Shown: one piece after another, positions 12,721-24,400 of the stretch | Position numbering within the stretch: position 1 is the stretch's first letter | Layout: each line of letters begins with the position of its first letter | The notes under the pieces: model-generated | What the model saw: only the letters and a program-made list of their open reading frames with translations | The model's database searches: none | Told to the model about the DNA's origin: nothing | Origin: Eopsaltria australis | Taxonomy: Eukaryota; Chordata; Aves; Passeriformes; Petroicidae | NCBI GenBank assembly: GCA_034509425.1 | Contig: JAVTVJ010000438.1 | Span: 930,001-994,000 of the forward strand | Direction: 5' to 3' | Length of the DNA stretch: 64,000 bases | Program-made: the position numbers and the translations under genes

Positions 12721-15700
12721 CTTTCTTAAAGAGATCAGGTCTGACCCTGAAACTGACATTAGGGGTAGCTCAGTAAAGCTGGATCTCAGGAAGCTCGTGC
12801 CACCCAGTCAGCACCATTCCATGGGAGAGGGCATCTGTCTTCTGGCCCTGTCCAGATCCCAAGCTCTGGTCCTTCAAGCTGACTGCAGGTACCAGTTTCA
12901 GCATGGACCCATTCTCAAAATTTACAGACTCTGCAGAGGGCTGAGTCTGGAGCTGGGAACGATGACACCTGTGCAACAGGACACCTTGCAACTAAAAACA
13001 TGTTTTCATCTCTGCGGGACCTGGGGCTTTATTTTAAGTGCTCTTGATATATCAGCTGAAGGCTGGAGATGAAATTGTAGATAAATGGGATCAAGCTACA
13101 AAATAGAGATATCAGTGCAGCATCTCTGCTTAATTAAAATCCAGGACCCAGATCTGAGTTCAAATTCTGAAAAACCCTTAAAAAGTATAGTCTGGATACA
13201 GATTTAATTGAGGCTGATCTTTAATATCAAGTAAAGACTTCCAATAATTTTCTCTAGCAGGAGTTTCACCATTTATGCCAAAAGCACTATTACTTACTGG
13301 AATGCTGTTAAGAATTGAGACAGTGTATTATATACAAATTGCCAGACCTCATTTCTTGTCCATAGATCAGCTTATATGAGAATAAGGAGAGGGAAAAATG
13401 GTTTTAACATGCCAAGGTTTCATCAGATTTTCTTTTCCTTTTGATGCATTGCTTCGTGAGCTTCTCTAGCTCCCTTCCAGGTGCCTTGGCAGTCAAAACT
13501 TCTAGGAACTGAGAGACAGTAAGTCCTCGTCCAAGGTAAACTATTCTGTTGATGCCAAAAAAACCTGGGCATCATTTCCACAAATTTTACTTCCTCTAAA
13601 ACCTTACCGCAATACCTCGAATCACACCTTCCCTTTGTCATTAACCCAGCCATGGTGATTAGAAGCTTTCTCATGAGGCAGTGCCATGTAAATGCAGTGT
13701 GGAGCTGTGCTAACTATGAGGAGCATGAAGGACTGGAAATTCCCTAGTTTTAATAAGAGGCTGCACAGACATATTATGGTCTGGGAGACGAGTAATACAA
13801 TTGTCATGAAGCTGCATATTCTGGGCCTGCTGTCCACAGCTTGCCCAGGTAAAGCATAGGCTGCGACCTGTGAGAGAACATGGACCCAAACAAGAACTCC
13901 AGGTTCTCATCTGGTTTGATAATCTCCCTCAATAAAACTGACAGCACAGACTCTGCTCTGTTCCCATGTGGCACTATACACAAATAGAGTGCAGTGGGGA
14001 GGATCAAAGACTGTAGCTGGTGACAAGGAAAAGCCCTGTTGTTTTTTCACATTCCCTTTGGAAATGGAAGGAGAAAACTCTGCTGAAGATATATTCCTTG
14101 CATTCGTGGGCCCAGAACTTCCCAAATATACTCAAGCCTTTCTCTCCTTTAGCAATCAAAGAGTTCAGGGAAAGCACTGTATGGGGGGCACAGGGCCCTC
14201 CAGCCACAATGGCACTAATAAAGTGACACAGTCAGTACAGACTAGGAGCTCATGGCTGAGTTTAGTAATCACTGGAAATTACCAGTACTTCAGAAAACAA
14301 AGCCCTAACCACACAACTTTTGGGAAATTCTGGCTGACACTCATTGTGGTGGCAATAGCACTTCCTAACAGTTTACTGCTTAAACTATAGCCCATCATAC
14401 CCATCCGAGGGCCTGCAGGCTCAAACATCTCCAGGAATGATGGCCCCTGCAAGCACATCACAGGGACAATCTCAGTGCTGGCAGCAACACCTGTGTTCCC
14501 ATCTCCTCTGCAGTCACCAGTGACACTTAAATTGCAGAGACAGCACAAGCTGTACCTGACTTTGCCATCGCCCACAGTCATAGATCAGCAATAGATGAGC
14601 CTGTGGTGAATGCAGAGTTAGAGGCTTTATAAAGGGAGCTTTAATTCTATTCCCATGGCAGCTGTTGCATATCTGAACATGTATTTGCCTGTAACATTAA
14701 TGTTACCTTCAGGAGAGAGTTTAATTCACTTCAAATCTCCCTCTCAGGACTTGTTCACGATCTGTTCTGCAGTCCCACAAATCATCCTCTTTACCATATT
14801 CTTAATCAACCCGAAAGCACTGAGGTCCAGGGAGGTGGCAACCAGCCACACTCTCAAAGAAACAGTATAAAATCATAGGAGAAGAAGTTTAAATGGAGAA
14901 GAAGCACCTGGGGACATGCCACACAGTGGCAATGAAAGACCACGGGTCAAAGATATGTCAGTCAGGGTGCAAGAGGGCAATAGCCCAAGGACGTGGAGAT
15001 AAGAAGATCCTCTTGTTTTGTTCTGCTGTTGGCAGTGTGGAGCTCAGCTGGAGATAGCTGCAGAGGTGTCATCTGGCTTTAAGCAATGATGCAGTAGTTG
15101 ATACTGGCCCTTGTTATGACCTTGCCTTGGCTTTCTCTGCTTTCAGCCTGAGGGGTCTCTACTGCTGGGCAGCCAGCTGCACACTCATTCCTGAGACACA
15201 CAGACCTTGTGTGCCCAAGGAAGGAGCGACTGAGCACACAAAACTCAGTGAGCAAGACCTGGAAGACTGAAAGAACAACCAGGCTTTTCCTGTCCAGTTG
15301 CTTTCATTCAGCCCTTGCACATGCTGGAAAGAGCACATCTCAGATGCAAGGAGAGAGCTGGAGGCAGCATCTTCAGGTTGTATGTTTATCACTGGAACAT
15401 CCTTGGGAGTATCATACCCTGTGTGGTTTGCTCATGCCAGCTTCACCTTCCTGTTCAGCTATTCCCAGCCTCCTGCACTGTTTATTTACACTGTGTAAAT
15501 CAGAAAGTCCTTCATTGGTGCCTGGGAAACAATGGTAGAAGTTCCCAAACATCTGGACTTACGTCCTCAGCAAATGTTGTGCCCCTGCACCCTGAGCTGC
15601 AGTGTTTTGTAACAATGTTTCCTCTCAGCCCTATTTCCCAATTATACAGAGGTTTACTTCTTCCTTTTTTCCATAGGGAGGATGAGACTTTCACAGGGCT

Positions 15701-15971
15701 TGTTAGAAAATAGGTGTGAGAAATGCAAGTTCTCTGGGACTGACTTACCATAATAAAACACAGACAGTGAGGGACTAGGCAGGGGCGACAAGGGGAATGA
15801 AAAGCAAGACAAAGATACTGTGACCTTCCATAGCAAAAGCTTTGCAGGAAACCATAAAGGATTCAGGTCCATCTTGCACAGAATAGTTTTAACAACAGCA
15901 AAATGGCAACAGAGTTGGTCTTGGACACTCCCATTCCAACCATCACAGAAAAGGAATAGGAAGAGCAGCTG

Positions 15972-18428
15972 CTACTCAATCTGCCTCCCACTTCGTCCAT
16001 CCAGAATCACAGAGCGCCTCTGGGGCTGGTAGAAGCAGCTGGTGGAGGTCTCCAGTCTCTGGCCGTTCTTGGGGATGGTCATTTTGTTGCGCAGCGTCAC
16101 CCCCTCGGGTGTTGTCCGCGCAGGGTCGGACAGATCACCACAAATGGGGCTCAAGGACGTGGGCTGCGTGGGGCTCCTGATGGGTGACAACAACACCCTG
16201 GAGTCTGCTGAGGAGGTGGGGTGGTCCATGATGGGGAAAGGGGGACTGAAGAGAATCAGACTCTGGGGCCTCCCAGGCCTAGATCTGTAGGAGGGTTTGG
16301 AGAACCCTGATGGCCTCTCTATTTTTGAAGACTGCGGATTATCTCCAGCTGTCTCCCCGCCAGAGGTGCGCTTTCGGCGCAGAACAGGGGCGTCCAGAGC
16401 AGGGTGATGACCGGACTGAGACTGCTCCAGTGGAGAGCCCAGGCTGCCATGCCAAGGACAGGCTGAGTCCTTTTGAGCAGGGTCACTGTTTTCTTTCTCT
16501 GCTTTGGCTTTCTTCTCTGTCAGTGGGCTCTTGGGAGCCTCCAGGTGGCTCCATGCCACCCGTGGAGGTTGCCTGATGGCCTGCTTGGCTTCTGCTTCTT
16601 TCTTCTCAGTGGCTGGAGCAGCGTTCTGAGCCTGCAGCGGCTGGGGGATTTGGGTGTACTGAATCTTGGGCGGGATCACGGGCACCGCTCTAGCCTGGCA
16701 CATCTTAATCATGAAGGAGGTCCTGACTGCTGACACGCTGACGGGGGCAGAGTTACGACGGCCTGTGGTGGCATGGGCCACTGCCAGGTAATCCAAGTCT
16801 AGATCCACAGGGGCAATGAAATTAGACCCCCAGGGAACACCCCTGCTAGCAGCAGGGCAGTGTGTCGGCAGGGATGGGACAGAATCACTGCTTTTTACTT
16901 CCTTCTGCCCATACAGGAGGCTCCCAGGGGCAGATGGCATGGACAGGCTCTCAAATGTGAAAAAATCTGGGGCTGGGAGGAGTGAATCCAAGTTGAGGGA
17001 TGAAGGCCTGGTCTTTACTTTGCGAGGTGTTTCTTCACCTTTATTACTCAGCTGTGACTCAGCAGCAGAACAGGATGCTTTGGCAACAGTGTCTCCTCCC
17101 AGGGCAGTGTCCTGAGAGATGGATAACTCCTCTTTTGTGTTCTTTGTCTGAGAAGAACTGCCTGGGCTATTTTGGTATGGCAAAGACAACTCAGGCTTTG
17201 GGCTCCAAGGGTTTTCTTTGCTCACATGCACTTTCTTTCCCTCTGTCTCTGAAAGAGGGACTCTGGAGGGTCCTGCTTTCTCACCTGGTGCTTTCTCCCT
17301 GATGAGGGGGTACTCAGGTTTTGAAGGTTCTTCTGGAGGACTTGGGCCATTCTCATCTTGCATAGCTTTGCCCAAACTAGAGGGGGACACGGCTTGTGTT
17401 TTGGACAGCTCACCAGTCACTGAATGCAGAATGTCACCGCTTGGCTGCTGCTGATCAGTGGCATCTATGAAAGAGAATGGGGTAGCCCACAGACTCAGCA
17501 CTGTGTCTTTACTGTCCAGGGAGAGGCTGCGACTGAACCGTGGCCTGAGAGAAAGGCCTGTCTCTACTCTCTGCCTCTGTGGGTGAAACTCCTGTGTCAT
17601 CTTCTCCTGAATGTCCTTAAAGGTGGGGGAATGGAGAGGGCTTGTAACCCACTGGTGATCCTCCCAAGGCTCAACAAGTTCTAAGCTCTGCACATTGTCT
17701 GTCCAGGCATCCTCATCATCCTGGTCAGCAGCATCCTGGGTTCTGCTAAAAGCATTGCCTTCCTTCACCTCCTGGATTCCAGCTCCACTCAGTGCCTTGG
17801 AGGAGAATGTGTCCCTTTCATCAGTAGTCATTATCTCATGCTTCTCCCTCTGAGTCTGGACTCTGGCAAGACCATCCTTTTCTTTCTGGAGCTGGTAAGT
17901 GTCATCTTTTTCTTTCCCTGATTCTGGACATGCTCCTTTGGAACAAGACAATCCATCACTAGTGGCAATCTCATTAAATTCTGATTGACCATGAAGATTC
18001 CAGTCCAGGGTAGGAGTGAGACATTCACTCCTGCTCTCCACCATTGACTGGTGGTTCTTTTGAGTGGCTGAACCTGTTGGAAGAGTGCCCAGTTTGGGTA
18101 GGGCTGAATCACCACTCTGCTGTGCAGCTGCATCAGACTGGCAGCTGGGGAGGCTGTCTTGTTGCTCCATGCCACTGGCACCAAATAAAGGCACCTGAGT
18201 TATCTGTGATGCTCTGCTTTCAGATTTCTGCTCAGCAAGTGTTGGACTCTGCCCTGGTCCAGAGGAAAGACTATCTGTTTGTACTGAAGAAGATTCAGAA
18301 ACTGGGCTTGTCTTGGGGACAGCTGCTGGCAAGAGCAAGAGCTCCTCTTCAGGTTCAATAATTTTCAGTTCCTGCTGTATCTCTGGCCACAGCGGTTCTA
18401 GAAGGGCATTTGCTGGGTCCTCCTCAGT
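15972..18428 (-). CDS. ARHGAP31: ARHGAP31 last coding exon (large)
   Basis: Acceptor TTTTTCAG on the minus strand, then TEEDPANALLEPLWPEIQQE, phase 0. It has 818 codons plus TAG, over half of the protein. Upstream in-frame codons to 18566 are intron. The N-terminal half of the exon is poorly conserved Ser/Glu/Pro-rich sequence. Conserved islands are WPEIQQELKIIE, VEPWEDHQWVTSPLHSPT, RPSSLNLDSLLP, TGRRNSAPVSVSAVRTSF, VIPPKIQYTQIPQPL, RSRPGRPQSLILFSPPFP, LLSPIRSPTQ and the final 40 residues (EGVTLRNKMTIPKNGQRLET to SGRQIE), which match mammalian CdGAP almost exactly. Confidence 0.97.
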   Translation of the reverse strand, partial: TEEDPANALLEPLWPEIQQELKIIEPEEELLLLPAAVPKTSPVSESSSVQTDSLSSGPGQSPTLAEQKSESRASQITQVPLFGASGMEQQDSLPSCQSDAAAQQSGDSALPKLGTLPTGSATQKNHQSMVESRSECLTPTLDWNLHGQSEFNEIATSDGLSCSKGACPESGKEKDDTYQLQKEKDGLARVQTQREKHEIMTTDERDTFSSKALSGAGIQEVKEGNAFSRTQDAADQDDEDAWTDNVQSLELVEPWEDHQWVTSPLHSPTFKDIQEKMTQEFHPQRQRVETGLSLRPRFSRSLSLDSKDTVLSLWATPFSFIDATDQQQPSGDILHSVTGELSKTQAVSPSSLGKAMQDENGPSPPEEPSKPEYPLIREKAPGEKAGPSRVPLSETEGKKVHVSKENPWSPKPELSLPYQNSPGSSSQTKNTKEELSISQDTALGGDTVAKASCSAAESQLSNKGEETPRKVKTRPSSLNLDSLLPAPDFFTFESLSMPSAPGSLLYGQKEVKSSDSVPSLPTHCPAASRGVPWGSNFIAPVDLDLDYLAVAHATTGRRNSAPVSVSAVRTSFMIKMCQARAVPVIPPKIQYTQIPQPLQAQNAAPATEKKEAEAKQAIRQPPRVAWSHLEAPKSPLTEKKAKAEKENSDPAQKDSACPWHGSLGSPLEQSQSGHHPALDAPVLRRKRTSGGETAGDNPQSSKIERPSGFSKPSYRSRPGRPQSLILFSPPFPIMDHPTSSADSRVLLSPIRSPTQPTSLSPICGDLSDPARTTPEGVTLRNKMTIPKNGQRLETSTSCFYQPQRRSVILDGRSGRQIE

Positions 18429-21400
18429 CTGAAAAACAGAAGAAATGCCATCACGTGGGAGCTCACAAATTAACAGTAAATACCCCTTCATTTCCCCCAA
18501 ACAACCCTCCTGGAATAGCCAGGCTCCTGGATGAGAACACTCATGGGTGCAGAAACACAGACACACAGACTGCTACCAGTTCATGGAAGAAAATACATCT
18601 ATAAACAAGTGGGTTTATGGAGGAGAAAGTCTGAGATGCAGCCAAAAGGGGGCCTGGACAGACATACTGAAATAGTGAGCTGAATGAGTAGCTGGAATGT
18701 TCCAGCCCATTTCTCAGCAATTCCCATTCAGGCTCACTTGGCCTTGCCAGAGAATATGCATTCCCAAACTGCACACAAACTCAAATGAATAATCTATTCA
18801 AGGAGCTATGCCAACAGATCTTTAAATAGCTGTCCAGAGATGAGTATCACTGTAAGAAACTTGGTGAAAAGGCTTTGCTAGCGATACAGAGGAGACAAAA
18901 AATAGTAAGAATTAAAAAAATAGAATAGTGTGTAGAAAATGGAAGTAGAAAGGACTGTTCAGGCTGTCCGGGACAAATGGGACAGCAAAAATAGAAGGGG
19001 AATTCAGAGACCATGGGTCAAAATGCTCAGATATCCAGACAGTCTCACATCTGGAGAGTCTCAGAGCAGACATGGTACAGACTGAAATTGTACAGTTACA
19101 GGAAAAGATGTCCAAAAGGGGACAGTGGGCAGTTACGTAAAGGTAAATCACAACATGGTGACTTCATAGAAGTGAAATAAATCAGTTCACGGTCAATTCT
19201 TGGTGCTGCTTTGCCTAAGTTACAGACTGAGTTTTCACAACTACAGACACACAACGAAACTTTAAACAACCTCCCAGTCACTACCATGACATGGTCCCCC
19301 ACTATTCTCATGCCTTCTTCCTTACCACATCTCTTGGGCGTGATCCTTCTGTCTTAGCCATCTCCACCTCCTGCTGGTCACAGCTGCCTTCTGAGGAGAC
19401 ATCCTTCATCCTGAGCTGTCCTTGCTCTGCTTTGTCTGCTGGGAGTGGTCCCTTATGGAGCTCTGAAGCTGGTGCTTGTTCCAGGGTGGGACTCTGCTCT
19501 GAGGACTGCTGGGGGCTGCTGGTGCTGCTTGTGCAGCTGCTTTGCTCACACATCCCCTGATTTTCTGCTCCTGGCTGTGGCGTTTCTAAGGACTCAGGTT
19601 TCCCAGCTGCCACCAGCTCCTCAGGATGAGAGCCTGCATCAGAAACACAAACGAACAATGGAACTACTTGAGAGTGAAAACTTGTGCCCTGTGACAAAGC
19701 AGCGCTGCCAAGAGCCAACACCAACTAACAAAGCTAAAGAGCTCAGGCTGGAGAAACCTCCACCCCACCAAGCTGCAGGGCACCTCCAGCAGTCCAACCG
19801 AGGTCCATACCCCCCTCCTTAACACAATTTACCTCTGGATGCTGCCACTGGCAGAGCTGGCCCCGGCTGTTTCTCCTTGCACTCTGCTGCCTGCTCTGTC
19901 CTTGTGTGGGTCCCTGCCTCCAGAGCAGAGGGGCTCGTGCTCTCCACCAGAGAAGACAGCTCCTCTAGGCTGGAAAGGGAATGTTTCTCCTTGCTGGGCC
20001 CACGGCAGGGCGTGCTGTTGGTGCTGATGACTGCGGATACCCTCAATGGGACAGAGACAGCAAACGGCTCCGAGATGTTCAGGGCTTTCCTCTGGTGACG
20101 AGGGGAGGCTTCCAAGGGAAAGAGGCTGCTTGGGAAGCCTGACTTGGTGGCTGTTTCAGAGGTGTAGAACATGAGCACTCCTTTGGCTGAAGTCTGCTCA
20201 TTTTCGGCATCCTCTGCTACCCGGAAAACCTTCAGCTGCTCAGGGGGTGACTTCATTTGAGGTGTCCGGGGAAGACCTTTCTCCCCACCCAGCTCTGAAC
20301 TTCCTTTGGCCCCCATGGCAGATCCTTCCCGCTCCCACTCGTTCTCCTTGCTGAGGTCATATGAGCTGCCTGTGCCTCCTGTCCGTATCTTCGTGGGAAC
20401 AAAGAATCCTCCAGTAGTCACTGACCGCTTGAACCTGCTTTTGTCATCCTCCCCTAGAGATGGGAACATGGGAGCAAGTCAGAGGGAAGCAAAGCACCAG
20501 CAAACAAACTTCCTCTGTAAGGAGCTCTCCTCGGTCCCTCCAGGGACGAGTCCTGCCCTGGTGAACACTAACATTTCCCCATATAAATGGAGACAATAGG
20601 TACTGAAGACCTTCTATGCTCTAGCCCTAGGGCCTCCTTCAAAATGGGGAGGCAGCACAGGACTGAATGCCCTCCAGTGGAAATCAGCTCAGACTTTTAT
20701 TAGGCACCCTTCTCCCATCAGATGCAGCCAAGTCTAGGGCTATCACATACTGCCCACAATGCACACGCCAGGCTTTGTTGACTTATTGTAAGCCTTTTTC
20801 ATCTAAAAATGGGATTTTTGTGCCCAGAATAACCAAGAAAAAAATCAAAGCAGTCCAACTGCCAATAAAGATGCAGCTAAACACAGTGGTAACTCTCAGT
20901 TGGGTGCACTGAGATAAACAACACAGAAAAGAGTCAAAAATGCATGCACACAGAGGTGGAGGCACACCATGGCATAAGCATATGAAGATACACAACATGA
21001 TGAGATAGACACAGACTGCTCATCCATTGAGGGTGGTCAGGCACTGGAATAGACAGTCCAGAGAAGCTGGGGATGCCCCATCCCTGGAAGTGTTCAAGAC
21101 TTATTCAAGTGTTGGTATCACCTGGTCTAGTGCAAGGTGTCCCTGCCCGTAGCAGGGGGGTTGGAACTGGGAGATTTCTGAAGTCCCTTCCAACCCAAAC
21201 CATTCTGTGATTCTGTGACCCACGCTGCTGAAAATGCACAGCTGCAATTCTTCCCCTTTACAGTACAGGCAGGCTATGGATGTCTCACCTTCCACTGGCA
21301 GGGAACACAAGGAGTCCATGCTCTTTGCAGGCCGAATAGTTGCTTTTTCTGTGGAAAAAGAGTTTCAGAAGCAGGTATCAGATCCTGTGGCTTTGCAGGC

Positions 21401-24400
21401 TTCAGCCCATAAAGATCAAAGACTGCAAACATATAGACAGGCGTGCCAGGCAGACATTTTCCATTTCCAAGCATTCCCCCCATGTATCTACACCATGTGG
21501 CTTATTACCCACAACACTTGTCCACACAGCTGGGGATCTGCTGGTGCTAACAACAGCTTTGCACCTGCTGGACATGTGGAGAGCTATACTTAACCCAGCC
21601 AGTCAACACCACCTCCACTCTGAAGCAGTTAAGCATCACCAAAGCTGTCATGTGCCACTCCCCTCCCTGACTTAGCCAGCCTATTGGTTGTAGGGGGCTT
21701 TTTAACTAAACTGACATAAATGCCTTCTCACCTCCCATTCCTGATAGCAAATGTTGGGTTATTTTTATGTTGCACTCCCGGCTCTTTTGCTGATGTGAGC
21801 ATACCCTGCCTCCAGCAAGAACTCTGGGACATTTCTGAGGGCGGTGAGCAACCTATTTTGCTGGCCATCCTCACTGGACTTGCTTGCCCAGAAACAAGCT
21901 GTCATTTGTTAATATACACTCTACAGGTCTGTTCGCGAGAGGTTTTGGGAGCTTGCAGCTTGTTACTGCTCTGAAAAAGGAAGGGAGGTGGGGAAATGTA
22001 GCTGGCAAGGAAGACAAGTTAGTCTCTGGCAGCCCAAAAAGGGTCCATGGTGATCTGGAAAATGTCTGTGAGTAAAATTTGCTGTTTACAGAGTTGCACA
22101 AAGTAGGTAAAGCAGAAAGTGAGCAGGCTTGTTGGACTTCATTTGTTTATATAATTGAAGCTTCTGGCTCTGACTCTCACATGAGCATAGGAGAAACTCC
22201 AGCTACTTTTTACATTTATATGGAGTCCTGGCTACTTTTTACATTCATAAGACGTGATGTTCTGAGCACTGTTTCCGCTTTCCAGGAGGAACAGAATTCA
22301 AGCTGGGGAGCTGCATCAGTCACATTTTGTGTGACTTAAAGATTTGTGTGCACAGACTCAAGCTGTGCTAAAGCATGTGCTGAGTTTCAGCAGCAACTTC
22401 ATCTGTTCCCTCGCATTAGGCTGTAAGCAGAGAGCACCAAGAAATGTAACACAGCAGCACAGAAAGGCACTGCTTCAGTGCTGAAAACTGTGCACAGCTG
22501 TGCATTTGTGTGTCCTGCTGGTGAAAATGTCCAGCCCCCTGTCACTCTGTACTGTCCTTGGAGAAGGCTCAGCCTCCACGGTCACTGGGGCTGCCGTCAT
22601 TCCTGGGCCTCCTTGGGTCAGCACTGTTTGGAGACAGAGTATTCCTTACCAAGGTGAGAAGGTGATCCCGTGATCAAAATAGGATAGAGAGCTATTTTGA
22701 AGACTGTCATGGGCACCCTGTGTGAGGCCATCTGTACATGCAAAACATGGGGAAGGCAGGGGTCCAAAAAGAACTGGATCCAGCATTCGGCTTCACACTC
22801 ATTTCTGATCCAAATACAGCCTCTCTTGTATGTGGTGGTAGCTAATGTTGCCAACATTAAATATTTTATTTGAAGTCTTGTAATGTTAGGCAGTGGTCCT
22901 CCACCACTGCTGGAGTCATGAGAATATACAAATAAAAAATTCACCTTCGATCTCCCTGTAGAAAGTAAATTCCTTGACTTGAAAATACTAAAAACAATCT
23001 AGAGCATATAAACCCAAAACATTTCTTTTTGAATTCAAACAAAAAGGGCATGCTTTCTTTTTTAAAATGTTATTACTTTTGAGTCAAGTTCATGATTTTT
23101 AGAGCTTGAGTCATCATTTCTTAACACTGGGAACTGGCACTGCCATGTGATTTTCTAGGAAGCAGAGTGTTTAAGAGATTGCAGCCCAGGAGAGGTCAGA
23201 ATTTAGGATTACAGCCAGGAGAAGACAACTTCTCTCTTGTAAATTCTGCAAAAGCAATGGCTTCCCTCAAAGTGCTGAGAGCTGGAGCTGTAGGCACTCC
23301 TGGTGCCTTGTTTTTCACAAAGACACTGAATACAATTGGTTCTTTAATATCCTTTAGTGGAAGGACAGCCTAGAAGGACAGCCATTCACCCAGTGCCATG
23401 TAATGAGCCTTAGGAGACAGAGACTGGCTGAGCTGGAATAATGGACTAATCCAAACCTACATAATACTTCCTAGACCCCAGATTTGACAGGTGGACAACA
23501 GTAGCCCGTTTATCAGGCACCAGAATGCAATATTTACTGTAGCTGTCTGTCAAATCCTCCTGGAAGGGTGTTTCTTGCCATCACAGGAAAATGAGATGTG
23601 TGCGAAACCAAGCCACAAGCATGACCCTACTAGACTATCTCAAGTCTATGGCATTAGTGGATACAGATTGTCCCAAGCTACCAACAACACAAGAGAAAGT
23701 CTCAGAGTGAAACATTCAGCTGAAAAGTGTGTTCTTACCAGAGAGCTTCTGTGCCCTTACAAAGACACTCCCATTTCGACTCAGTTTAGACTTTGATTCC
23801 GAGCCAGAGCGGCCCAAATTAAATATTGACTTCCATTTCTTGGACTTGGTGGATAATTTCCTCCTGGAAGGAAAAAAGGCTCAGGTGGTCATGAAACCTT
23901 AAAGACTTTTACCTTTTTAATACCCTCCAAAGGCCTCCAAGCTGCCTCCCCTCAACACTTTTCATTTTTTTCTTCTCACACCTCTTTTAATTCTAAAGCA
24001 TGCAAGGCATAGCTATACAACCAACCCTTATTTGCTATACAGGCAGCAATCGCTCTGTAAGTGATTTATCTGTACTGCTGACTTAACCACTTCGTGGATG
24101 GAAAGACACCTAAGCCTTCAGAGAGTTGGCTCTGGCATCACACCACAGCAACAGTGCTTGAGCAATCAACCATGCTTGTCCTCCAAAAAGGAGAGGTTTC
24201 CAAGGCTCAGACTATCATGCAATACAGCAAAGAAAAATTGCTGTATTAAATTAAATTGCATAATTTTTAACAGGTTTTAATGACACAAGATATGATAAAT
24301 TCCAGAGAATTGATGGACTATTTCTCAGTGTGCAAAGTTATGCTTTGAAGACCACATTTTCTAGCAAAAATAAAAGGATTCCTTAATGAAAACTAGCTAT

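Larger units (their letters stand above)
11440..15971 (-). other. ARHGAP31: ARHGAP31 3' UTR (inferred)
   Basis: This follows the TAG stop at 15974-15972 on the minus strand. No in-frame continuation or further gene is seen. Minus-strand poly(A) signals include ATTAAA at 11866-11871 and AATAAA at 11469-11474, the latter followed by G/T-rich sequence. The human gene also has a 3' UTR of several kilobases as I recall, which would suit an end near 11.4 kb. The extent is an inference. Confidence 0.4.

Noticed and set aside
16042..17684. Several plus-strand frames opposite the large ARHGAP31 exon
   Set aside because: They are antisense shadows of a real exon with no family resemblance.
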